A DNA stretch of 64,000 bases, taken from contig CBDHDJ010000003.1 in the NCBI GenBank assembly GCA_965261645.1, forward strand, positions 1,364,001-1,428,000, given 5' to 3'. The notes beneath the pieces are model-generated. The model searched no databases. It was not told the origin of the DNA and saw nothing but the letters and a program-made list of their open reading frames with translations. This DNA comes from CBDHDJ01 sp965261645. GTDB lineage: Bacteria; Pseudomonadota; Alphaproteobacteria; SHVV01. Shown one piece after another: positions 52,332 through 61,312 of this stretch; the first letter of the stretch is position 1; the number at the start of each line of letters is the position of its first letter. A program made the position numbers and the translations under genes.

Positions 52332-52956
52332 TGTGCCGGTTGGTTAGAGCAGCGGCCCATGTCGGGGCGCTTCGCGCCACCGCCAGATGTGCGAGCTAAC
52401 ACCCGTCGGCGGCTCCTCGTTCTCCGAACATCCATGGCACGGCGCTTCGCGCCATCGCCGCAGGCGGGCACTGACGTGCCGCGCCATCACCCCCCCTGCA
52501 ACTTCCTTGTTCGTATCCAGAACAACAACGACGGCTCTCCATGCTTCGAAGGCCGCATCACCGTGTTGCAAGCGAAGGTGCGCATTCGTTCAGCTCAGAA
52601 CGGATCGCTGCCTTCTTCGGTTGTCCCGCGTTTGTCGACCCCAGAAGCGACCTTGTTCAGGAAAATTCACAAACTACGTTCACCGATATCTATCCCGCGT
52701 ACGTTCAGCACTTCAACCCAGGCCCAATCCGCCAGTTGTACAATTCATGTTCTTCAAACGTTCGTGACTTGTTCTCTCTGTCCGCAATCTATATCCTCTC
52801 ACGGAACGTTATATAGCGAAGTAAGCAATGCACACCTCTGCCGTAAACTGGCTTGGGCCGGATTGCATGATCCCGGAGGTCATCGCTCCCGGGAAGGCTG
52901 TGAAACTCGCAGTGAACACGATGTTGGCATGAGGGAGAACGAAGGAGGTTAGAGAG
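52332..52956. other. ~620-bp intergenic region upstream of the relaxase
   Basis: No supported gene. It contains a tandem-like pair of GGCGCTTCGCGCCA(T/C)CGCC near 52366 and 52440, and an AT-richer stretch before the relaxase (TATATCCTCTCACGG near 52789). A MobF origin of transfer is often next to the relaxase gene, so oriT may be here, but no nic site can be recognised by eye. Confidence 0.4.
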
Positions 52957-53001
52957 TTGAAAACGGAGCCGGTCAAATTGGGGATACGATTGAGATGGTA
53001 G
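52957..53001 (+). CDS. Possible 14-codon leader peptide coupled to the relaxase start
   Basis: GAAGGAGG at 52941-52948 is eight bases before a TTG that opens LKTEPVKLGIRLRW and stops at TAG 52999-53001, overlapping the relaxase ATG (52995). The relaxase ATG itself has no Shine-Dalgarno, so initiation may depend on translation of this leader. Confidence 0.4.
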   Translation: MKTEPVKLGIRLRW

Positions 53002-56000
53002 CGACGTTGGCCCAAATGGCCTCGGCAGCCTATTACCTTGAGAGTCAGCGCTCCTTCCGTCACCCCAACGAGTACTACACGGCGGGCGAGGAACCGGACG
53101 GCGTGTGGTGGAACCCCTGCGGCCTGTTCGGGCTTGCGGACGGCGGCAGGGTCGATGGCGGAGAGTTCCACCGGCTCTATCATGGCTTCGCCCCCGACAG
53201 CGGCGAAAAGCTGACGCGCAATGCCGGAAGCGAGAAGCGCTCGCCCGGCCTCGACATGACCTTCAGCGCCGACAAGAGCGTCTCCGCCTTGTGGGCTATC
53301 GCCGATCCGAAGCTGCGTTCGGAGATCGAGTGCGCGCACAATGACGCAGCCCGTGCCGCATTGGCAGAGACGGTGTTGCGCTATTGCGCCTGGACGCGGC
53401 TTCAGGAACGGTATGGAACCAGGGTCGTGGCGGCGGACATCATGGGCGCGATGTTTCAGCATGGCACCAGCCGCGAGAACGACCCGCAGCTTCATACCCA
53501 TTGCACGATCTTCAATGCCACACGAACGCACCGGGACGGCAAGTACCGGGCCTTGCACCAGCACCCGGTCTATGCCTGGATGAAGGCGGCGGGGGCGGTC
53601 TACCGCAATGCCTTGGCGTGGAACCTGCGGGACCGGCTTGGCATTCACAGCGAGCAGTATGGCAAGGACAATGAGTTCACCCGCATCGCGGGTTTTGCCC
53701 CCTCCGCTGGAGCCGCCGGGCAAGAACCGGCGGCGTTGATCGCGCACTGGTCGAAGCGCCGGGGTCAGATTATCGAAGCGGCCCGGGAGATGGGCTTTGA
53801 CGTCCAGGGCAACGCGCCACGGGCGGCGGCGGCGAACAAGATCACGCGGGCCGGCAAGTCGCCGGACAACGACCCGGAAATCCGCCATGCGCGCTGGTGT
53901 GGCGAAGCGGACGGCTTTATCGAACGCGAGACGCTGATCGCCTCGCTTCTGGGCAAGGCGGAAGATATAACCCAAGAGCAGATCCGGGCTCTGACGGCGG
54001 TGCTGGAAGATCTACCAGATCGCCTTACGCGCGAAGAGGCGGTATTTCGTTTGCCCGACATCGTCGAACGGGTCGGCAATGTCACCGCCGGCTTGTTGAA
54101 CCGGGACGCGGTGACAACCAGCATCGAGCGGGTGCTTTTGAGCCCGGAGGTGGTGCGCCTGACCCGCCCGCTCAGGTCGGCCGAGGGCCGGGCAGATATG
54201 GCGCACACCAGACTGTATTCGACCCGCCACACCCTGCAGATGGAACAGGAAGTCAGGGATATGGCGGCAGGCATGGCCGCCGATACGGGGCATTCGTTAT
54301 CCTCGCAGGTCATCGAGGCGAGGGTCGCCGGGCTGCTGAAGGCGGGTTATCCGCTGAGCGATGAGCAGATCGCGGCGATCCGGACGGTCACCTCATCGGA
54401 GGGCCGGGTCGCCATCATCGAAGGGGCAGCAGGCTCGGGCAAGACCACAACGCTACGTCCTATCGCCGATCTCTACCGTGAACATGGGAGCGACATCATC
54501 GCCACCGCCGTGGCCTGGCGCACGGCGGTAGCACTTGGTAACGATGTCGATGCGCGGCCGTTCTGCGTCGACAAGCTGCTGCGCCTCGCCGCGCGGGGCG
54601 GTATCGAGATTACCAAGGATACCACCATTATCGTCGACGAAGCGGGGATGCTGTCGACCCGCCAGGCGCATCACATTCTCCAACTCTCCGAGCGCCATGG
54701 AGCAAAGATCGTCTTTTCGGGCGACACACAACAACAGCAACCTGTTGAGGCGGGACCGGGTCTGAGGTTGATCCGCGATGCGGTTGGCAGTGTCAGGGTA
54801 GACCGCATCCGGCGCCAGAAGGTGGACCTGGAGGATATCTTGACCCATGTCCAGGGCGAGACACCCCAGAAGGCGAGACTGCTGGCGAATTCGATGGCAG
54901 AGGAGAGGCGCACCCGCATTCTTGCCTACTACGAGAATATGAAGGGAAGACTTGTCTTCACGCCGTGGCAGGTCGCTGCCTCCGAGGAGCTGCGCGACGG
55001 CGATGCGGCATCGGCCATTGCAGCGCTCCACCTGCGTGAGCGGTTCCATATCGGGTATGACGAAGAAAAGACATTGACCGGTCTGGTGGACGACTGGGAC
55101 CGCTACCAGCGGGCGAACCCAGACAAATCCAGCGTGGTGCTAGCGCGCACGCGCGCCGAAGGGCGGGCGCTGTCCCACCTGATGCGGGAACGCCGTTTGG
55201 CTGCGTTGCCGGATGGAGAGCAGGCCGATAGGGACCGGGCCGATGCGGACCGGGTGACAGTGATGGTCAGCCGGGGCATGGAGGATGAACGGGCAACCTC
55301 GCCGCTGGAGATCGCGCGCGGAGACCGCCTGCGCATTGGCGCCACCCACTGGGAGAAGCAGCTGTTCAACGGTACCGTGGTCACGGTAGACGACTTCAAG
55401 GTTGAAAGAAGCGAGGCCGGAACGGAGCCAAGTGTTGTGATTTCGGCGAGCACCGAGGACGGTCGTGAAGTCACCTTCCATCACGACGAAATCCGCGACT
55501 GGTACGGCAATATCCGTCTCGACCACGGCTATGCGATGACCATCACCTCGGCCCAGGGGCTGACCGTGGACCGGACCTTCCTGCTGGCCGATGCGAGGCC
55601 CTCACGCGAGACGATCTATCCCGCCGCAACCCGCCATCGCGAGAGGCTCGACATCTATGTCAATCGCTCGCCACTCGTTCTCGATATCGCCGACAGGCGA
55701 ACGGACAACGACCGCGAAGTTGCGGTGACGGACACCGAGATCCGGGCCTACCTGGCCGAACGCTGGTCTCGCTCGCAGCCCAAGGAGGCGGCGCTCGACT
55801 ACATGGCCGATGGTGTGTGGGAAAACCGCCGGGAGAATGGCGGGGTGGACAGGGTTCGGTCCCCTGGCGAAGCCCAGGGCGAGGATATCCGTGCGGCGGC
55901 AAACGACAACGCGCTGGTTCGCATCGCGCGGGATGTCCGGCGCACTGCCTTCGGCTGGCGTCACGCCCAGGCGGTTGCCGCCTTCGCCGATGACCGCAGG

Positions 56001-58493
56001 CAGGTTCTGGCGGCATACGAGGAACTCCGGGAACGAACCCGCCTGCAAGGCGATGCAGTGGCCCTTGGGCCTGCTTACCGCGAGACGCTCAACCGCCATG
56101 GCGTGTTGCTGAAACAGGCCGAGACCTTCCGCGCCCGCTCCGACGAATTTGCCTCCCTGCTGGCCGAGCGGGGCGGCATCACCCGCAATGATCTCGACGA
56201 GTTCCAAGACCTCCACGCCCGCGCGCGCCGTCATCGGCGCGCGGCCACAATGCGGCACGTGCATCGGATCAAGCGCGAGGCGGAGCAGGAGGCACAACAC
56301 CCGAAATCCGAATTGCGGCAGGGGGAGTTGGCGCTGGGGGGCGGTCGCGCCGAAGCGCCCAGGCGTTCCGATACGGTGACGCCGGACACGACCGGGAAGC
56401 TGTCTCCCGAACGTGACGCGACGCCGGCCCAGTTCGCCGACGACATTCCGCCGGTCGAAGCCGAAGATTACCCCTGGGCATTTGCCGTCGCCGCGCAAGA
56501 GGATGTGCTGCCGCCAGACCAAGGTCCCCCAAAGTCCGACTGGCTGGCGCCGTACGCTGCCTTGCAGCGGGACTGGAACGAACTGATCGAACGAGCTCGG
56601 CAAACCGGAGAGCCGCTATTCTACACAAAAGGATACGCGGACATCATTCCGCGCATCGAGGCGTTGGCGGAGTACGTGGATATCCCGGCCGAGACACGGG
56701 CGCCCATGATCGAGGCGCTCGAAAATCACCAACGGGATCTCACAGCGCGCCGGTACATTGAGGACTACATTGCAGCCACCGAACGGCACATGGACACGCA
56801 TGCTTCCCTCCAGCGCGTCGCCGAAAGGCTCGGCGTTCGGGCCGTTCAGGTATCGGATCACCTGGGCTGGAGACAGGAAGCGGACCGGCTGATGAAGACA
56901 GCCGAGACCATCCTTGGCGATGGCGAGACGTATGGCGCCCATCTCGACAATATGGAAACCGGTCACTCGCGCGTGGAACGGGAGCTCTCACGGCTGCGCC
57001 TCATCATCCGGGAGGATGGCGAATATGCCGCCGCAGGCAGGAAACCGGAACCGCGCGGGGAACCCGCGGATACACGGGAGAAAGTCGAACAACCGGAGCC
57101 CGCAACGCCGGCCTGGATGCCGGCCTACGAAGCACTGCGGCAGGACTGGAACAGCCTCATCGAAGACGCCCGGCATGCCGGTGTCCCATTATTCTACGCC
57201 AAGGGCTACATGGACATCGTGGTGCGCGTTCAAACGATTGCGGAGAACCCGGATATCCCGGACAAATCACGGGCACCCTTGATCCAGACGCTTGAGAACC
57301 ACCAGCACTATCTCTCGACCCGCAAACAGATCCTGGACTATCCAGGCGAAGCGCAACGGCACATGGATGTACGCGCCACCCTCCGAGACGTTGTGGCGGA
57401 TCAGGAATTTGAGCAATCCGGGGTTTTGGCCTACCCGGAGTGGCGGCAGGAGGCCGAGCGCCTGATGGCGGCGGGCGAGACCATCCTCTCCGGCAAGGAA
57501 ACCTATAGCGCCCATCTTGACAGGCTCGTGGAAGCCAGGGCCCACATGATAAGGAGGCTCTCGGCGCTTCGCGAGGTGATCCGGGTTGATGACAAGGAGC
57601 TGGCCGAACGGGAGGTGCGCGAGCTGCGGCGCCTGCAAAACCGCCACTGGGTCGGTCCCCGGTTCGCATCAGATGAAGGCCACGCGCCGGATCGGGCGAG
57701 AGCCATATCTCCCGGCACCGAGCCTGCAGGGGTGGCGTTCTCCCGCCTTGGCCGCGCCATCGGCTATCTCGTCGGCGGGCAGGACTACCACGATCGGAGG
57801 CGGACCGAGACCTTCGCGCGCGAGGCCCTGGAACGCTCGCAGGTACTGAAGCGGGACTGGAACCGCCAGGTGGATCGCGCCGCGGAGGAGGGCGTCCATG
57901 TCATCTACACGGATGGCTTCAACAGTCTGCACAAAGAGATGGACAAGGTCTCCCAGAACATGCTCCTGGATCGCGGCGTTGAATCGGAGATAAGCGCCGT
58001 GCTCAAGCTGGTCGGTAAGGCAGTGTCAAATCGAAAGTATTTCGACAACTGGCCCAAGCTCATGGCGGGTCAAATGGACCGCCGCGAGACGTTGGTGGCC
58101 GCAGCCGCCGAGCGGGGCGTGGCAGTTCCTGATCATGAGGACTATGACACATGGCGGAATGTGATTGACTTTGCGGTGGGCCGCTGCGAGGGACTCTTGG
58201 ACAATCCGGAGAGATACGGCATCCACCTCGATTACATCGCGCACACGCAAGAGAGCCTCGACTCAGCGCTCGCGCGGGTGCGTGGCGTGCTTGATGGCGA
58301 CGACCGGCACTTAGCTGTGACCCTGGCGGGGCAACATGAGGGCGAGGACATCCAGATGCGCGAGGAACGCGTCGCCCGCCTCCTCGACGACCCGGAGACG
58401 CTCCGGGAGTTGCGGCAGCAGCGCGCGGAACGCAAGGCCGAAAGGCAGCAGCAGAGCAAGGGTAGATATCAAAGCCTCGGCATGAGACTGTAG
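52995..58493 (+). CDS. MobF-family relaxase-helicase (TrwC/TraA type), 1,832 residues
   Basis: N-terminal relaxase about 1-300: tandem catalytic tyrosines in 'MASAAYYLESQRSFRH' (Tyr13, Tyr14), 'PGLDMTFSADKSVSALWAIA', and the metal-binding histidines in 'FQHGTSRENDPQLHTHCTIF'. Helicase about 440-900: Walker A 'IIEGAAGSGKTTTLRPIADL' (about 475-490), Walker B 'IIVDEAGMLS' (about 544), and 'YAMTITSAQGLTVDRTFLLA'. The C-terminal 650 residues carry three imperfect repeats of about 160 residues (near 1185, 1375 and 1617) beginning 'LQRDWNELIERARQTGEPLF', 'LRQDWNSLIEDARHAGVPLF' and 'LKRDWNRQVDRAAEEGVHVI'. It nicks oriT and unwinds the transferred strand. The repeats are beyond the usual TraA length and of unknown role. 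Intact. Confidence 0.93.
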   Translation: MVATLAQMASAAYYLESQRSFRHPNEYYTAGEEPDGVWWNPCGLFGLADGGRVDGGEFHRLYHGFAPDSGEKLTRNAGSEKRSPGLDMTFSADKSVSALWAIADPKLRSEIECAHNDAARAALAETVLRYCAWTRLQERYGTRVVAADIMGAMFQHGTSRENDPQLHTHCTIFNATRTHRDGKYRALHQHPVYAWMKAAGAVYRNALAWNLRDRLGIHSEQYGKDNEFTRIAGFAPSAGAAGQEPAALIAHWSKRRGQIIEAAREMGFDVQGNAPRAAAANKITRAGKSPDNDPEIRHARWCGEADGFIERETLIASLLGKAEDITQEQIRALTAVLEDLPDRLTREEAVFRLPDIVERVGNVTAGLLNRDAVTTSIERVLLSPEVVRLTRPLRSAEGRADMAHTRLYSTRHTLQMEQEVRDMAAGMAADTGHSLSSQVIEARVAGLLKAGYPLSDEQIAAIRTVTSSEGRVAIIEGAAGSGKTTTLRPIADLYREHGSDIIATAVAWRTAVALGNDVDARPFCVDKLLRLAARGGIEITKDTTIIVDEAGMLSTRQAHHILQLSERHGAKIVFSGDTQQQQPVEAGPGLRLIRDAVGSVRVDRIRRQKVDLEDILTHVQGETPQKARLLANSMAEERRTRILAYYENMKGRLVFTPWQVAASEELRDGDAASAIAALHLRERFHIGYDEEKTLTGLVDDWDRYQRANPDKSSVVLARTRAEGRALSHLMRERRLAALPDGEQADRDRADADRVTVMVSRGMEDERATSPLEIARGDRLRIGATHWEKQLFNGTVVTVDDFKVERSEAGTEPSVVISASTEDGREVTFHHDEIRDWYGNIRLDHGYAMTITSAQGLTVDRTFLLADARPSRETIYPAATRHRERLDIYVNRSPLVLDIADRRTDNDREVAVTDTEIRAYLAERWSRSQPKEAALDYMADGVWENRRENGGVDRVRSPGEAQGEDIRAAANDNALVRIARDVRRTAFGWRHAQAVAAFADDRRQVLAAYEELRERTRLQGDAVALGPAYRETLNRHGVLLKQAETFRARSDEFASLLAERGGITRNDLDEFQDLHARARRHRRAATMRHVHRIKREAEQEAQHPKSELRQGELALGGGRAEAPRRSDTVTPDTTGKLSPERDATPAQFADDIPPVEAEDYPWAFAVAAQEDVLPPDQGPPKSDWLAPYAALQRDWNELIERARQTGEPLFYTKGYADIIPRIEALAEYVDIPAETRAPMIEALENHQRDLTARRYIEDYIAATERHMDTHASLQRVAERLGVRAVQVSDHLGWRQEADRLMKTAETILGDGETYGAHLDNMETGHSRVERELSRLRLIIREDGEYAAAGRKPEPRGEPADTREKVEQPEPATPAWMPAYEALRQDWNSLIEDARHAGVPLFYAKGYMDIVVRVQTIAENPDIPDKSRAPLIQTLENHQHYLSTRKQILDYPGEAQRHMDVRATLRDVVADQEFEQSGVLAYPEWRQEAERLMAAGETILSGKETYSAHLDRLVEARAHMIRRLSALREVIRVDDKELAEREVRELRRLQNRHWVGPRFASDEGHAPDRARAISPGTEPAGVAFSRLGRAIGYLVGGQDYHDRRRTETFAREALERSQVLKRDWNRQVDRAAEEGVHVIYTDGFNSLHKEMDKVSQNMLLDRGVESEISAVLKLVGKAVSNRKYFDNWPKLMAGQMDRRETLVAAAAERGVAVPDHEDYDTWRNVIDFAVGRCEGLLDNPERYGIHLDYIAHTQESLDSALARVRGVLDGDDRHLAVTLAGQHEGEDIQMREERVARLLDDPETLRELRQQRAERKAERQQQSKGRYQSLGMRL

Positions 58494-59560
58494 CACTCGC
58501 CGACCCGCGATGCTGGTGCAAGGGCGACCTGCCTACCTTCACACCAGGCACTCGTCAACTCCAACAATACGTCGAGCCCTGCAATCTAGTTCATGCTTGG
58601 GCCTCCTCTGGGTGACCGAAACCGGACCGTCCCGGCGTCGTTTCAAAGCTAACGCAGAGGACCCTCCGCTATTTCGGCGGTCGGAGATGATCGGCCAACC
58701 CGATTAACCCATCTTTAATATTTTGTAAGATGGTCTTCCGAGCCAGAGATTTTTATTCGAGCAAGCTGTGAGGCCGGAGGGTGTTGTACAACGGGGCACG
58801 GGGCCGCTCATAGGACCACTGCTCGCACGATTTTCTATCGGTGGCACCCCCGGACCGGCAGCCAGGTCTGGGTCCATTATTCGTCGATAAGGTGGTGATT
58901 GGTCATGCATGATGCACCCGGGATGGGGTTGTCTTCGGTCGCAACAACGCGCGCATTCCCCTTCATCTGGGACTTTCCCTTGGGATGTCTGAGATCCCCC
59001 CAGCCTGCGGGACGATGCGTACTGAGACCAGCGCCTAGATGGGTTTCGCCGAATTGTTCGGCTTGAGATGGCTGTTGCTTGGGCGATAGGGTGAAATCCC
59101 GATACTGTGGGAAGGATGGGTCTCAGATGACAAGGATTGGGGAGGGGGCAGCAATAGATTTGTGCTCGCGCCCTTTTGAAGCATATTGATGAACCTTTCG
59201 CCCAAGAGGGCGACGCACTGTGTATTAGCCTCGAACAACTTGCGCGAGCGGTCGGCGCCAAACTCAGGAGCGCCCCGTCCTGATGTCAGACAAAATCAGG
59301 CTACGTCATCGGCGGGGGCAAGGCGATGTGCTATGTTCGGTAATCATCTCCCCACCGGTCATGCACAACCACGAGAGCGGCGTACTGCAATATGGCGTGC
59401 GGGATCGATTGTGAGCGTTCGGCTGGTCGCAGATCGAAATTGTTGAGGACGGCCTTGGTTGCACGCCGACGGGCGTTGCCACCCGCGCCGGCGCGGGAAG
59501 TTGTAGCGCTTTGCAAGAAACAGCCGCGAATGGCAACAGTTGGTCGAGATGTGCCGTGTG
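58494..59560. other. ~1.07-kb region without a supported gene
   Basis: Only scraps are visible. On the minus strand near 58760-58850, 'EQWSYERPRAPLYNTLRPHS' resembles the end of an integrase-core transposase (YN..RPHS motif). Near 59340-59460, an open frame ends 'LVVVHDRWGDDYRT' without known kin. No terminator after the relaxase was recognised. Confidence 0.4.
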
Positions 59561-60898
59561 TCAAAAGGTCCGGACCACCCCGACTTCGACCAGGTTGCGC
59601 CTGTAGTCGTAAAGACTGATATTGCTGCTCCGGCGTTCATGCTTGACCGTGAGCTCGGGCATGAACCCGAACAGCTCGATATGGCGGTTAGATACCTTCA
59701 TCCGCCCGGCCAGTGTCCGGTCCTGCCGTGCTTCGGGGCCGAAGGCAGCGATCGGACTATCGTAACGCCGTAATCTGTAAGTTAATCCCGCGGTTACCAC
59801 GAAGCCCTTGGGAAGCTCCCGCGTGGCCGAAGTCCCGACAATGAACTCGCGCCACGAATAGGCCTCGCTGTCCACGGCCTCGCGGCGAAATACACCATCG
59901 GCCCGCAGCAATGTGGCGCGCCCGAGTGCGTGGGTAAGACCCACCTGGGTGCTGTACCTGTTACCCTCGCCAAGGAAGGTCTCGTAGGAGACCCGCTCGC
60001 CTCCGACCGCTGCGCTCAGCCGCCAGGCCGGCGCCGCCTGCCAGTTGCCCGAAAGCTCTACGCCGGCTGCCCGGCTGTACATCTCACCGCCGAGGCGCCG
60101 TGCGCGCGCCTTCAGTGCCGGGCGCAGGTCGAACTTCTCGAAGAGAAACCGCGGTCCCGCCCACAGGGTCAGGGTCCGATCATTGAACTTGCTCTGCTCG
60201 TAGGTCCGCGTAGACAGGCTGGCGCCGGTGCGGAACCTAAGATCCGGTGAGATGCGCGCCTCGTATCCCCCGGAGATATTGGCGTTCAGACCCACCCCGC
60301 TGGTTTGCCGCGCGTCCTCCGAGAGTTGGGCCGGCAGGCCGAACAGGTTGACCTCCCGAGAGCTCGTCGCGGCGTTGATATTGCTGTCGGGGGCGAGTGC
60401 GACCGCCGCGTTGACCGACCAGGTCTTGCGGCGACGGATGGTATCGAGAAACGCCAGCGTCCGGGCGCGCACGACAGGCGGCAAATCCTCGTCGCCAAGC
60501 ACCTGTCGGAAATGATATGCGGCGCTACTGTCCTCCCCAGCCCGAAAGTAGGCGAGCGCCAGATCGAGCCGCACCCGCGGCAGGGTCGGGTCACGGATCA
60601 GCATGGCGCGGAACCGGGCGATGGCGGTTGGCCAATCTTCCCGCGCCATCGCGATCGAGCCGTACAGGAAATCCAGGTCGTCTATATTCCCCTCTCCTGG
60701 CTTGACGCCCTGGAGCAGGAACTCCGCGTCTTCCAGTTCACCCTTCGACAGCGCCACCCTGGCGGCCTCTATCAGGGTTTTGGCGGCTAGCTCTGATCGG
60801 CATGGCGCCTCTTGCGCCCCAGACAAGGTGGGCATGCCTATGGGCGGCAGCATCAGTGCCAGCAGTATTCGGGCCAACATATTCGCGTAGCGGTTCAT
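59561..60898 (-). CDS. Slam-type surface lipoprotein assembly modifier (DUF560 barrel)
   Basis: 445 residues from ATG 60898. Signal peptide about 1-29 ('ARILLALMLPPIGMPTLSGA'). TPR-like N-terminal domain about 35-160 ('ALSKGELEDAEFLLQGVKPG', 'LPRVRLDLALAYFRAGEDSS'). Then the DUF560 beta-barrel ('KTWSVNAAVALAPDSNINAA', 'NISGGYEARISPDLRFRTGA', 'RRLGGEMYSRAAGVELSGNW'), ending 'SSNISLYDYRRNLVEVGVVR' and TF, with the terminal Phe typical of outer-membrane barrels. Slams move lipoproteins such as TbpB to the cell surface. The adjacent upstream gene encodes such a lipoprotein. A terminator between the two genes suggests a separate promoter in 60899-61236. Confidence 0.88.
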   Translation of the reverse strand: MNRYANMLARILLALMLPPIGMPTLSGAQEAPCRSELAAKTLIEAARVALSKGELEDAEFLLQGVKPGEGNIDDLDFLYGSIAMAREDWPTAIARFRAMLIRDPTLPRVRLDLALAYFRAGEDSSAAYHFRQVLGDEDLPPVVRARTLAFLDTIRRRKTWSVNAAVALAPDSNINAATSSREVNLFGLPAQLSEDARQTSGVGLNANISGGYEARISPDLRFRTGASLSTRTYEQSKFNDRTLTLWAGPRFLFEKFDLRPALKARARRLGGEMYSRAAGVELSGNWQAAPAWRLSAAVGGERVSYETFLGEGNRYSTQVGLTHALGRATLLRADGVFRREAVDSEAYSWREFIVGTSATRELPKGFVVTAGLTYRLRRYDSPIAAFGPEARQDRTLAGRMKVSNRHIELFGFMPELTVKHERRSSNISLYDYRRNLVEVGVVRTF

Positions 60899-61236
60899 AT
60901 GTACTTTCGTTGGATTAAGGGGCTGACGAGCGAAACACGGTCTCGGTGAAGATAAGCGCATGCATTGGCTTAAGATAGTTTAGTGGGCGGGTCCGTAGTT
61001 GCGATTCCAAAGTGCAGTGAATTCATGAGCGCTCGGTGATTCGAGCATGTAACAAAGACGGAGTGAAGGCCGGTGGTACCGGGCAAGGTTGCATCTCCTT
61101 GTCCATGGATCGGAGCCCACATCCCGACTGTATGCCCTTGGCTTCCTTTAATTGCGCAATGTGCAGTAGGCGCAGATTGGCATGGAAGGGCCTCGGTCCA
61201 TCATCGAAGACGGGGCGACGAAACGGGAAATCGGGC

Positions 61237-61272
61237 AAAAAAAGGCGCCCGACCCTTTGTGGATCGGGCGCC
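61237..61272 (-). terminator. Rho-independent terminator of the lipoprotein gene
   Basis: On the minus strand: GGCGCCCGATCC, ACAAA loop, GGGTCGGGCGCC, then seven T. It is 40 bases past the lipoprotein stop. Confidence 0.9.
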
Positions 61273-61312
61273 TGGATGTTGTCAGGACTTCAGGTGGTCA
61301 AGTGGTCAAGTC

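Noticed and set aside
52332..52956. Origin of transfer next to the relaxase
   Set aside because: The location is right, but no recognisable nic consensus or clear inverted-repeat set could be identified by eye, so it is not listed as a feature.
52809..53975. 388-aa minus-strand ORF over the relaxase start
   Set aside because: Antisense to the relaxase catalytic domain, with no recognisable motif.
55602..56603. 333-aa minus-strand ORF inside the relaxase gene
   Set aside because: Antisense shadow of the helicase and repeat region.
58704..59261. 185-aa minus-strand ORF
   Set aside because: No motif, Ser/Arg-rich composition, and it crosses what looks like scrambled IS remains.
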